A stretch of DNA of 9,847 bases from Lamprobacter sp046541315 (GCF_046541315.1 NZ_JBKHDN010000099.1:1-9847); one strand, 5' to 3'; numbered from the stretch's first letter, positions 1-6,936 are shown. Program-made: numbers and translations. Notes: generated by a model not told the origin, from the letters alone.

Positions 1-82
1 GCGGCTGGGTCCGCTGCGGCTGTGGCTGCTGCGGCGGGGGATGCGCTGGCCCTTGCTCAAGCGGATCGCGGTCCATGGTCAT
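1..82 (-). CDS. Possible 5' end of an unidentified Pro/Gln-rich protein (partial, leaves the window)
   Basis: A minus-strand frame opens with ATG at 82 (a second ATG lies two codons later at 76) and stays open to the window edge, giving about 27 codons. The N-terminus is short and acidic and is followed by a Pro/Gln-rich stretch (PPPQQPQPQ). It would start 31 bases after the HAD phosphatase stop, as expected for the next gene of the same run. No convincing Shine-Dalgarno sequence precedes it, and nothing identifies a family. A competing plus-strand frame (from base 2, Leu/Arg-rich, ending inside the HAD gene) also has high GC at third positions and could be the tail of a convergent gene. The call is therefore weak. 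Confidence 0.3.
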   Translation of the reverse strand, partial: MTMDRDPLEQGPAHPPPQQPQPQRTQP

Positions 83-113
83 GCGGGGCGCTGTGCGGGC
101 GAGGCGACCGCGG

Positions 114-902
114 CTAGAGCCGCACGCGGCCGAAGGTTGCGGCGAAGAGCTGCGTATCGCGCGGGGTGATGCAGTAGTCGCAGGCGGCGATGAAGGCGCC
201 ATCGACGAGACTGTCGCCGATACCGATCGTCAGTCGCTCCTCGCCGTCGTTGCTCAGGCGCTCGATCAGATGACGCACGGCGTGCTCCTTGCCGATGCCT
301 TGCGGGATCACGGCCAGATTGTTGTCGTTGCGATGGACGCGATAGGCGCCCGCCCGCGCGCTCAGCCAGGGCCGGATCAGCTCGGCATCGAGGCGCGCGA
401 GATCAGGGGCGCGGCGATCGCGATACTTGGCGACGAAGTAGAACGGCAGACCGAATTCGCCGACCAGGCGGACGTGGGCGGCGAGGTCTTGATCGCCAAT
501 CAGCGCCTGGGCCTGTTCGAGGAGATCCAGCAGATCCGCGCGCGCGCCCTCGGACACCGCGCGCATGCGCGCATGCCACTCCGGGTCGGGGATACCGCTG
601 GGATCGAGCAGGACGCCGCCATAGACCAGGATCGACCAGCTCGCGAACGGCAGATCGACCCGCCGCAGCGCCTCCAGGTCGCGCGCCGTGGTCGGCACGA
701 GGGTGGCGTCGGCCGCCAGCCAGTCCCAAAATGCCCGCTGCTTGCGGGTCATGAAGGAATGCGCGCTGCCGTCCCGCAGCCTCGTCACCGGATGCAAGGC
801 GCCCTCCTGCGGGCACTTGCGACGGCTCTGGAACAGGGTGTCGTCCAGATCCAGGAACACCAGCTTGCGCACCTTGGATGCAGGATTGTGATCGTCACGC
901 AC
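114..902 (-). CDS. HAD-superfamily phosphatase of the ter cluster
   Basis: This encodes a 262-residue cytoplasmic HAD hydrolase, predicted to remove phosphate from a small metabolite. The motifs are visible in order. Motif I is DLDDT with nucleophile Asp18 and Asp20. Motif II is a Thr around 71-72 (PTTARD). A long cap region of C2 (Cof-like) type follows. Motif III Lys205 lies in GIGKEHAV, and motif IV is GDSLVD at 229-234. I chose the GTG at 902 because AGGA sits 8 bases upstream and motif I follows at the expected distance. The longer frame back to 1064 would overlap terB and adds only low-complexity residues. HAD phosphatases accompany PRTase, ATP-grasp and lyase genes in the predicted metabolite-synthesis module of ter operons, and a PRTase lies in this same run. 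The substrate is unknown. Family assignment is firm; the role is inferred from context. Confidence 0.88.
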   Translation of the reverse strand: MRDDHNPASKVRKLVFLDLDDTLFQSRRKCPQEGALHPVTRLRDGSAHSFMTRKQRAFWDWLAADATLVPTTARDLEALRRVDLPFASWSILVYGGVLLDPSGIPDPEWHARMRAVSEGARADLLDLLEQAQALIGDQDLAAHVRLVGEFGLPFYFVAKYRDRRAPDLARLDAELIRPWLSARAGAYRVHRNDNNLAVIPQGIGKEHAVRHLIERLSNDGEERLTIGIGDSLVDGAFIAACDYCITPRDTQLFAATFGRVRL

Positions 903-968
903 GGGATGCGTCCTGAATCGGCCAGGGTGCGCGAACAAGCCGCTGCAAGCGCGCGCGGCTCGTGCGCA

Positions 969-987
969 GGCGCATCCGTCGTGCGCC
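969..987 (-). other. Short hairpin after terB
   Basis: GGCGCA and TGCGCC form a 6-bp stem around a 7-base loop, beginning 4 bases after the terB stop on the minus strand. No T-run follows, so it is not a classical intrinsic terminator. It may stabilise the terB 3' end or be chance in GC-rich DNA. The rest of the terB-HAD gap (903-968) shows nothing except the AGGA ribosome site near 911. Confidence 0.25.
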
Positions 988-990
988 GGC

Positions 991-1446
991 TCAGGCCAGC
1001 TCGAAGTCGGCGGGGTTGAGGTTGAGTTCCATCGCGAGCTTGCGCGCGACGCGCTTCTCGTCATCGTCGAACACGCCGTCGGCGCCGGCGATGGCGATGA
1101 CCAGGCGCATGATCAGACGCGCCGCCGAGTCATTGTTCTTCATCTTGCGCACCGCCTCGTAGGCCTTGGTCTCGCCGAGATCCTTGTCGAACTCGATCTG
1201 ACTGACGACATTCTGGAAGCTGTCGATCAGCTCCTTGCTCGAGAACACCGACAGCGCCTCGTAGTTCTCGATGAAGCGCATCATCTTCTGCTTCTCGTCC
1301 GACGAGATGTGGCCGTCGGCCATGGCGATCAGCACCGAGCCGCTGACGGCGGCGTTCATGAAATCCTTGTTCTTGAACTTGAGCGCCTCGTTCTTCAGCT
1401 CGGCGCCCTTGTTCTTGAGATTGTTGAGAAAGTTTTGAAAGCTCAT
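991..1446 (-). CDS. terB: Tellurium resistance protein TerB
   Basis: This is a complete TerB of 151 residues, the usual size for the family, which are helical metal-binding proteins. The N-terminus is rich in Lys and Asn (first 30 residues), as in classical TerB. Two acidic loops typical of the fold are present: ADGHISSDE at 43-51 and ADGVFDDDE at 122-130. The start ATG at 1446 has AGGA 9 bases upstream. In other bacteria TerB associates with the membrane protein TerC and links TerD-family proteins to it; no terC is visible in this window. The gene lies 90 bases downstream of terA and 88 bases upstream of the HAD gene, all on one strand, so cotranscription is likely. The name is confident; the biochemical activity of TerB is not settled. 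Confidence 0.95.
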   Translation of the reverse strand: MSFQNFLNNLKNKGAELKNEALKFKNKDFMNAAVSGSVLIAMADGHISSDEKQKMMRFIENYEALSVFSSKELIDSFQNVVSQIEFDKDLGETKAYEAVRKMKNNDSAARLIMRLVIAIAGADGVFDDDEKRVARKLAMELNLNPADFELA

Positions 1447-1504
1447 GGGGTGTGTTCCTGTTGATTGCTCAGGAGATGGCGCGTTCCGCCGGTGCGCCCT
1501 AGGT

Positions 1505-1536
1505 GTCGTGGATCAGCCGGGTCGTGGATCAGCCGC
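1505..1536. repeat. 16-bp tandem duplication beside the terA stop
   Basis: GTCGTGGATCAGCCG plus one further base occurs twice head to tail, at 1505-1520 and 1521-1536, differing only at the last base. The second copy abuts the terA stop codon (1537-1539). It lies in the 90-base terA-terB gap, which otherwise contains only the terB ribosome site. Confidence 0.85.
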
Positions 1537-2793
1537 TCAGTCCTTGCTGCCGCGAACCCATTTCAGGCCCCAGTGATGGGCCTCGTCGACCTCGCGGTGA
1601 CCGCGATAGTAATCCACCAGCTTGGTGATGCGGATCGCGCCGGCGTCGTTTTCCAGCAGGGCGATGGCGCACATGGGCTGATCGTTGCTTTGCGAGTCGA
1701 GGCGGACCTCGATCTCGGGTTGGCCCGGCGTCTTCAGGCTGATCCTGGCGTCGGCCTCGGCCCAGTTGGGCACGCCCTCGTAGATGAAGGCATAGACCAG
1801 GACGCGCCGAATGGCATCCCAGTGCTTGCCGTTGATGCGCAGGTTCTCGCCTTCGCTGCTGGCGCCAGTGCGGTCATCGGCATCCAAGGCGACATAGGGT
1901 GGATGCTGCAGATCGCCGAAGTTGTTGCCGAGCGCTTGGATCGCGCCTTTGTCGCCCGTGCGCAGCTCGATCAGGCAGCCGAGATCGAGATCGATCTGCG
2001 GCGCGCGCTTGGCACCGAAGAGACCGCGTTTGGGAGCGCCGGAGGCGACGGGGCTCCAGTTCAGATTGATCAGGATCTCGCCATGCTCGGCGTTGCCTGG
2101 CTTCTCGAGCGAGACGCGGTTGCCCTTCTTCTCGAGGGTGATCTTGCCGAGATTCACCGGCGGCGTCTCGGGTCGTGACGTCGGCGCCGGCGACGCCGCG
2201 GGCGTCGCCGGCGCTTGCGCGGCTGGTGGCGGCGCGGCGACCGTGCCGCCGAAATGCTCGACCAGCGCCGCGAGCCCGCCGTTGAAGCCCTGGCCGATGG
2301 CGCGGGTGCGCCAGACGCCATTCTTGCGATAGACCTCGAGCAGCATCAGCGCCCGCTCGGCGGCGAAGTCGGCACCGCTGAAGGCGAAACGTCCGGTCTC
2401 GGTGGCACCGTCGAGGAAGCGCACATGGCCCTGGCCGATGGTCGACATGGCGCCGGCGCCATCGATCGCCGCGGTGAAGGTCAGGCAGTCGATGCTCGCC
2501 GGCAGCTTGGCGAGATCGATGGCGAAGCTGGCCTGATCGCCAGAGGGGCCACCAGAGGCGGCGCCCGAGGGCGCATCGGCGGGCGCACTCAGCCGCACCC
2601 CGCCGCACGGCGAGGCCGGCTGGTTGAAGAAGGTCATGTAGCGCTCGTCGGCGAGCTTGCCGGCGGCATCCAGCCCGAAGCAGGCATAGTCGATGCTCAA
2701 GCCCGGCGCCTGGATGGCGACGCCGAGCCTGAAGCGCTCGCCGTTGGCGATCAGGTCCGTGATCTTGGCGCGTTGTCCGCGGGTCAGGTCCAT
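1537..2793 (-). CDS. terA: TerA: two-domain TerD-superfamily protein
   Basis: This 418-residue protein matches the layout of TerA. A first TerD-like domain covers about 1-180 and ends in EVYRKNGVWRTRAIGQGF. A Pro/Ala-rich linker follows at about 185-212, then a second TerD-like domain from about 215 to the end. The start at 2793 gives the family-typical opening MDLTRGQRAK and lies 7 bases after the stop of the preceding terD-type gene. An ATG at 2820 is in frame but would overlap that gene and add 9 unconserved residues. The first domain lacks the acidic GDNxTGEGEGDDE calcium motif; a Gly/Ser/Ala-rich stretch replaces it around 70-87. The second domain keeps a diverged version (DADDRTG...EGEN). 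Translation is probably coupled to the upstream gene. The exact role of TerA is unknown. Confidence 0.93.
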   Translation of the reverse strand: MDLTRGQRAKITDLIANGERFRLGVAIQAPGLSIDYACFGLDAAGKLADERYMTFFNQPASPCGGVRLSAPADAPSGAASGGPSGDQASFAIDLAKLPASIDCLTFTAAIDGAGAMSTIGQGHVRFLDGATETGRFAFSGADFAAERALMLLEVYRKNGVWRTRAIGQGFNGGLAALVEHFGGTVAAPPPAAQAPATPAASPAPTSRPETPPVNLGKITLEKKGNRVSLEKPGNAEHGEILINLNWSPVASGAPKRGLFGAKRAPQIDLDLGCLIELRTGDKGAIQALGNNFGDLQHPPYVALDADDRTGASSEGENLRINGKHWDAIRRVLVYAFIYEGVPNWAEADARISLKTPGQPEIEVRLDSQSNDQPMCAIALLENDAGAIRITKLVDYYRGHREVDEAHHWGLKWVRGSKD

Positions 2794-2800
2794 CCCGCGC

Positions 2801-3379
2801 TCAACCGACGTTGACGCCATGCTGCTGGGCGAGGGCCTTGAGGCCGCCGGCGAAGCCTTGGCCGACGGCCTTGAACTTCCAGTCGCCGCTATGGCGATAG
2901 ATCTCGCCGAAGATCATCGCGGTCTCGGTCGAGTAGTCCTCGGACAGATCGAAACGCACCACCTCTTGGTTGGTGTCGCGGTTGACGATGCGCACGAAGG
3001 CGTTGCTCACCTGGCCGAAGTTCTGGCGGCGGGCCTCGGCCTCGTGGATGGTGACGACGATCACCAGGCGCTGGATCGTGGCCGGGACCTTCGACAGGGT
3101 GACATGGATGGTCTCGTCGTCGCCCTCGCCCTCGCCGGTGAGATTGTCGCCGGTATGCTCGACCGATCGATCCGGCGAGGTGGTCTGGTTGTAGAAGATG
3201 AAATGGCTGTCGTCCGGCACCTTGCCGTCTTCCTTGACCATGAACAGGCTGGCGTCGAGGTCGAAGTCCTGACCATCGGTCGCGCGCGCGTCCCAGCCCA
3301 GGCCGACGAGCACATTCTCCAGGTTCGGCGCTTCCTTGCTCAGGTTGACGTTACCGCCTTTGTTCAAGCTGATTGCCAT
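2801..3379 (-). CDS. terE: TerD/TerE-family calcium-binding stress protein (second copy)
   Basis: This is a complete 192-residue single-domain TerD-superfamily protein. It shows the opening MAISLNKGGNV, the GLGWDAR motif at 26-32, DFDLDAS at 38-44 and the acidic calcium-binding loop GDNLTGEGEGDDE at 77-89. The C-terminal signature around FGEIYRHSGDWKFKAVGQGF is also present. GGAGG lies 5 bases before the ATG. It has the same length as the terD gene at 6285-6863; my gap-free hand alignment gives 137 of 192 identical residues, so the two are paralogs. The symbol terE is assigned by position beside terA and is less certain than the family. It is followed by terA after a 7-base gap, indicating an operon. 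Family members bind calcium and contribute to resistance to tellurite, phage or colicins. Confidence 0.93.
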   Translation of the reverse strand: MAISLNKGGNVNLSKEAPNLENVLVGLGWDARATDGQDFDLDASLFMVKEDGKVPDDSHFIFYNQTTSPDRSVEHTGDNLTGEGEGDDETIHVTLSKVPATIQRLVIVVTIHEAEARRQNFGQVSNAFVRIVNRDTNQEVVRFDLSEDYSTETAMIFGEIYRHSGDWKFKAVGQGFAGGLKALAQQHGVNVG

Positions 3380-3453
3380 GAGTGCCTCCGCTTGGGGTTA
3401 GGTGTCAGTGTTGCTGGATGGACGAGAACAATACCAGAGACGCCGTGAGCACT

Positions 3454-3480
3454 CTGGGAGCCTTTAGGCCTGGCTCCCAG
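3454..3480 (-). terminator. Perfect 9-bp inverted repeat spanning the PRTase stop
   Basis: CTGGGAGCC at 3454-3462 and GGCTCCCAG at 3472-3480 are exact reverse complements around a 9-base loop that contains the PRTase stop codon (3464-3466). The stem is GC-rich and stable. No T-run follows on either strand, so full intrinsic termination is doubtful. It may act as a partial terminator or a 3'-end stabiliser between the PRTase gene and terE. The remaining 74 bases to terE hold only the GGAGG ribosome site and no convincing promoter. Confidence 0.5.
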
Positions 3481-4654
3481 CGGGCAGCGCCGCGTAGGGC
3501 ACGCAGTGGGCGCCAAGCTGCGCGCGGACATCGGTCAGACCATCGAGCGGGGTCTCGTGACAGAGGATGATGCGCGCATAGGCATTGGGATCGACATTGT
3601 ACAGATAGTTCGGGATCTCCTCGCCATAATTGTCCCTGAAGACCAGACGCTGGCGGATGTCCGCGCCCAGCAGGATCGGCGAGCGGGTCGTCGCTTGCAC
3701 GCGCACATCACGCCCCGCGCACTCCAGGGCACGCCCGATGCGAAACGCCGGATGCATCAGCTCGCCGGTGCCGAGCACCAGCAGCGGCGCCTCCGGCGGC
3801 AGATCCGCGACCAGCGCGGCCACCTCCGATGCGCACAGCGGCAGGCGCTGGCTAATGCCGAAACGCCCGCCGGCGGTCGCGAGCTGATCCAACCGCTGCC
3901 GCCTGTCGCCGACCGCGCTCGGGGCCGGCCGCGCGGCGAGCCGAGGCGCCGGGCTGAAGTCGATCTCGGCATCCAGCGCGCTGACCAGCGTCACCGGCAG
4001 GCCGAGCCGCTCGCTGAAGGTCGCGGCGCTCCGTTCCCCGCTGAAATTGGTGATGGAGACGAATTGGACGCGCTGCAAGCGCGGATGGCGGGCGCGATAG
4101 GCGGCGGCCAGGTTGCAGAGCGTGGAGCCGGTGCTGATCTCGTCGTCGATCAGGATCAGCTCGCGCGCCGCGGCGAAGCGCCGCTGGTGCTCGCGGTCGA
4201 GCGGTTCATAGAGGATCTGATCGGGCGCGTGGCAATGGGCCTCCTGGAAGTCGAGCGCGCGACAGCCGGGCAGCCGATAGCGGGTCGAATGCAGGAACAG
4301 GGCCGAGGCGTCCGGGCGCTCTTCGAGCAACGCCTCGAACAGGCCCTGACCTAGCCCGGTGGCGGTCTCCGCCATGGCCACCAGCAGCCAGGGCTCCGGG
4401 CCCTGCGCGAGCGAGCGGGCGAGGGCACGGGCGAGATAACGGTGGATCCGCTCCATCGTCGCTGGCCGCGCCGGCCAATGCTTGCCCAACACCTTGCTGA
4501 CGAACAGGAAGCCGCGCTTGGGATTGGCGCGCGCGGCAAAGCCGCACAGCCGATCGAGCGGAAAGGCCGCGCGCGTGACCCGGACCTCGAGCCTGCCGGT
4601 GGCAAGCTCGACGCTCAAGGTCTGGCGTGGGTCCGCGCTGGTGTCTGGGTACAT
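3464..4654 (-). CDS. Ter-cluster phosphoribosyltransferase with C-terminal TRSP domain
   Basis: This 396-residue protein joins two parts. The N-terminal half is a PRTase with the PRPP-binding loop LILIDDEISTGST at about 166-178. The C-terminal half carries the literal TRSP motif at 323-326, followed by FRDNYGEEIPNYLYNV, as in the TRSP domain found downstream of this PRTase class. Such proteins belong to the predicted pathway in ter operons that builds a nucleoside-like metabolite from PRPP, together with HAD phosphatase, ATP-grasp and lyase-like enzymes. The start ATG at 4654 avoids overlap with terZ, which the longer frame to 4789 would require. The Shine-Dalgarno is poor (AGG abuts the ATG), so the start is less sure than the family. 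It follows terZ after 64 bases. Substrate base and product are unknown. Confidence 0.9.
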   Translation of the reverse strand: MYPDTSADPRQTLSVELATGRLEVRVTRAAFPLDRLCGFAARANPKRGFLFVSKVLGKHWPARPATMERIHRYLARALARSLAQGPEPWLLVAMAETATGLGQGLFEALLEERPDASALFLHSTRYRLPGCRALDFQEAHCHAPDQILYEPLDREHQRRFAAARELILIDDEISTGSTLCNLAAAYRARHPRLQRVQFVSITNFSGERSAATFSERLGLPVTLVSALDAEIDFSPAPRLAARPAPSAVGDRRQRLDQLATAGGRFGISQRLPLCASEVAALVADLPPEAPLLVLGTGELMHPAFRIGRALECAGRDVRVQATTRSPILLGADIRQRLVFRDNYGEEIPNYLYNVDPNAYARIILCHETPLDGLTDVRAQLGAHCVPYAALPAGSQA

Positions 4655-4718
4655 CCTGGGGCGACGGCCGCGACTCGCTCCAGCACCGGCTCGGGACAGC
4701 TCGGCGGTGGGCGTTATC

Positions 4719-5315
4719 TCAGAGATGCGGCTTGATCTGCGGCAGCAGCTCCTCGAAGGTGCGCCCACGACCGACCTCGCCGATCGCATGCATCTTCCAC
4801 TCGCCGTTGTGGCGGTAGACCTTGGCCATGATCATCGCCGAGTGGCCGCCCTGGCAGGAGAGATCATAGCGGGCGATCTCGCTGTTGTTGGCGCCGTTGA
4901 CGATGCGGCAGAAGGCATTCTCGACCTGCGAGAAATCCTGGCCGGTGTAGTTGTTGACGGTGAACACCAGGCTTTTGACAGCGTCCGGCACCGCCGACAG
5001 ATCGACCTTGATCTGCTCGTCGTCACCCTCGCCCTCGCCGGTGCGATTGTCGCCGGTGTGCTGGATGCTGCCGTCCTTGCTCTTGAGCTGCCGGAACCAG
5101 ACGGCGTCGACCTGATTGCCCTGTTCGTCGAACAGCAGGCAAGAGGCATCCAGATCGATGCTGCCGCCGCCACCGCCGCCGAACAGACCGCCGAGCAGGC
5201 CGGCTTTCTTGCTGTTCGCCGCGTCCCAGCCGAGGCCCATGACGATGCGGCTCAAGCCGCCGCCGGCCTCCTTCTCCAGGGAGATTTTCTGACCCTTTTG
5301 CAGATTGATGCCCAT
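4719..5315 (-). CDS. terZ: Tellurium resistance protein TerZ
   Basis: This 198-residue TerD-superfamily protein carries the TerZ hallmark, a Gly/Leu/Phe-rich insertion (GLLGGLFGGGGGGS, 39-52) just before the IDLDAS strand. The acidic calcium loop GDNRTGEGEGDDE is at 88-100. Further TerZ-like features are VWFRQLKS, the NAFCRIV segment and a C-terminal GRGRTFEELLP. The start ATG at 5315 has GAGGA 7 bases upstream. It sits between the AIM24-family gene and the PRTase gene on the same strand. The protein is probably cytoplasmic and acts with the other Ter proteins. Assignment to TerZ rather than TerD or TerE rests on the glycine-rich insertion and is confident. Confidence 0.93.
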   Translation of the reverse strand: MGINLQKGQKISLEKEAGGGLSRIVMGLGWDAANSKKAGLLGGLFGGGGGGSIDLDASCLLFDEQGNQVDAVWFRQLKSKDGSIQHTGDNRTGEGEGDDEQIKVDLSAVPDAVKSLVFTVNNYTGQDFSQVENAFCRIVNGANNSEIARYDLSCQGGHSAMIMAKVYRHNGEWKMHAIGEVGRGRTFEELLPQIKPHL

Positions 5316-5428
5316 CTCGCTGTCCTCGTGTCGGGTGAAAGACTGTTGTGTTTAGGCTGTCCAGCGACGGCTTTCGATGTGAGCGTCACTGGTCGGCCAT
5401 CGCCGGCAAGTCGACCATGGACGGCCGC

Positions 5429-5438
5429 CGATATATCG
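5429..5438. other. Short AT-centred palindrome upstream of terZ
   Basis: CGATATATCG is a perfect 10-bp palindrome in the 139-base gap between the AIM24-family gene and terZ, in otherwise GC-rich DNA. It could be a regulator half-site or chance. A weak 6-bp inverted pair (TGGTCG at 5390-5395, CGACCA at 5412-5417) lies nearby. No clear promoter was seen in the gap. Confidence 0.2.
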
Positions 5439-5454
5439 ACTGGGTGGGACGGCT

Positions 5455-6141
5455 TCAACTGCCGCCCTTGATCTGGAACAACCCGCGATTGCGCGAGCAG
5501 ATCACGACCTTGCCCTGGCCGCGAAAGCGGATCACCAGCCCTTCGCCGGAGGTCACGGAATTGACGATATTGCCGAAGAATCCGCCCCCGGTCTGCGGCG
5601 TGCCGATCTCGAACGAGAGATTCGACGACCAGGCCACGGCATGGCTGTTGTCGATCACTGTCTCGCGGTCGGGGGTGACCTCGATCGTGAAGACCGAGCC
5701 GAAGCCCGAGACCGCAAGCGTGCCGGTGCCGGTGGCCTCCATGATCACGAAGCCGCCGGTGCCGCCAAAGAAGCCGCCGCCGATCGTGTTCATCTTGGGG
5801 CGCACCTGCACCCCCGGCTCGGCGGCGACGAAGCTGCCGTCCGACAGGGTGTAGGGCGTCCCCGGGCTGACATCGAGCAATTCGATGGAGCCGGGCAAGG
5901 CCGGCGAGAGCAGGCAGTCGCCATCGCCGGTGACGGCCTCGATCTCCTGCTGGAAGAAGGACTCGCCGGTGGTTAGGCGCCGCATCACGGCATTGCCGAG
6001 ACCGCCGCGCATCTGACCCTTGACCTGCAACGGCGCTTCCATCATCACCATGGCGTCGGATTCGCAAAAGATCTTCTCGCCCTTGCGCAGACTGACATGC
6101 AGGAACGGGTCGATCTCGCCGGTGATCGTAAAGACGGGCAT
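5455..6141 (-). CDS. AIM24 / TIGR00266-family protein
   Basis: This 228-residue protein fits the bacterial AIM24 (TIGR00266) family: soluble, beta-rich, without a signal peptide or membrane segment. Recognisable features are the central glycine-rich block GGGFFGGTGGFVIMEATGTG (about 121-140) that leads into the GTLAVSGFGSVF strand, and the late VIRFRGQGKVVICSRN segment. Its length is in the family range. The ATG at 6141 has GAGGA 9 bases upstream; the frame continues to 6366 but the extra residues look like spacer. It lies between terD and terZ on the same strand, which suggests it works with the Ter proteins in the same stress response. The biochemical function of bacterial members is unknown to me. 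Family confidence is good; role is contextual only. Confidence 0.85.
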   Translation of the reverse strand: MPVFTITGEIDPFLHVSLRKGEKIFCESDAMVMMEAPLQVKGQMRGGLGNAVMRRLTTGESFFQQEIEAVTGDGDCLLSPALPGSIELLDVSPGTPYTLSDGSFVAAEPGVQVRPKMNTIGGGFFGGTGGFVIMEATGTGTLAVSGFGSVFTIEVTPDRETVIDNSHAVAWSSNLSFEIGTPQTGGGFFGNIVNSVTSGEGLVIRFRGQGKVVICSRNRGLFQIKGGS

Positions 6142-6284
6142 CGCGGAGCATCCTCTGGGCTGATGGGTCGTTGACTCATGAAGCGAGCGCCGTGGCCCCT
6201 GGAGGCACCGCGCGGCGATCCTGGCTGACGCGGCGCCGGTGCGCCAGCACCTCGCCCCTGGGGCCTGGAAGTCGGTCTCGGCGA

Positions 6285-6863
6285 TCAGCCGAGGTTGACG
6301 CCGTGATCCTGGGCCAGCGATTGCAGCCCGCCGGCGAAGCCCTGACCGACGGCCTTGAACTTCCACTCCTCGCCGTGGCGGTAGATTTCGCCGAAGATCA
6401 TCGCCGTCTCGGTCGAGTAGTCCTCGGAGAGGTCGTAGCGCGCGAGTTCGGTGTTGGAGTCCTTGTTGAGCACGCGCATGAATGCGTTGCGGACCATGCC
6501 GAAGTTCTGATTGCGGCTCTCGGCCTCGTGGATGGTCACGGCGAAGACGATGCGTTTGGCATCGGCGCTGACGCCGGGCAGATTGATCGAGATGGTCTCG
6601 TCGTCGCCTTCGCCCTCGCCGGTGCGGTTGTCCCCGGAATGCACCACGGCGCCATCCGGCGAGGTCTTCTGGTTGTAGAAGATGAAGTGGGCGTCGGAGA
6701 GCACCTTGCCGTTATCGCCGACGATGAAGACGCTGGCATCAAGGTCGAAATCGGCGCCATCGGTCGCGCGGGCGTCCCAGCCGAGACCGACGAGCGCATT
6801 GGTGAGCCCGGGATCGGTCTTGGTGAGACTGACGTTACCGCCTTTCTGCAAGCTGATGGCCAT
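6285..6863 (-). CDS. terD: Tellurium resistance protein TerD
   Basis: This complete 192-residue TerD has MAISLQKGGNV at the start, GLGWDAR at 26-32, DFDLDAS at 38-44, the calcium-binding loop GDNRTGEGEGDDE at 77-89 and the C-terminal FGEIYRHGEEWKFKAVGQGF block. AGAGGA lies 8 bases before the ATG. It is the first gene of the ter run, about 40 bases from a plausible promoter, and about 71 percent identical by hand count to the second copy at 2801-3379. Characterised TerD proteins bind calcium and are induced by stress. The 143-base gap to the next gene (6142-6284) shows only a ribosome site and no convincing promoter or terminator. Confidence 0.95.
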   Translation of the reverse strand: MAISLQKGGNVSLTKTDPGLTNALVGLGWDARATDGADFDLDASVFIVGDNGKVLSDAHFIFYNQKTSPDGAVVHSGDNRTGEGEGDDETISINLPGVSADAKRIVFAVTIHEAESRNQNFGMVRNAFMRVLNKDSNTELARYDLSEDYSTETAMIFGEIYRHGEEWKFKAVGQGFAGGLQSLAQDHGVNLG

Positions 6864-6908
6864 GATGGTGTTCCTCTCGGTTGGGTGACATGCAGTGAGT
6901 GCGTCTGC

Positions 6909-6936
6909 TTGATAGGCTCGGCTAGTCTACATTCAA
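6909..6936 (-). promoter_or_regulatory. Candidate sigma70 promoter for the ter genes
   Basis: On the minus strand TTGAAT (6931-6936) and TATCAA (6909-6914) are separated by 16 bases. Each matches the -35 or -10 consensus at four of six positions. Transcription would start near 6902 and give a leader of about 38 bases before terD. It is the best candidate in the 223-base gap between comF and terD, but it is imperfect. Confidence 0.45.

Noticed and set aside
75..1019. Plus-strand frame of 314 codons opposite the HAD phosphatase
   Set aside because: The opposite strand carries all four HAD motifs in order, while this frame has no recognisable protein features.
5316..5454. Separate promoter for terZ
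   Set aside because: The best pairing (TCGAAA, 17 bases, TAAACA) matches the consensus poorly; not distinguishable from background.
1465..5471. Several long plus-strand frames opposite terA, terE, the PRTase gene and terZ (for example 1465-2178, 2215-2814, 2693-3448, 3506-4354, 4482-5471)
   Set aside because: Each is antisense to a gene with clear family motifs. The frames cross gene boundaries, lack ribosome sites and encode no recognisable motif; strong third-position GC explains their length.
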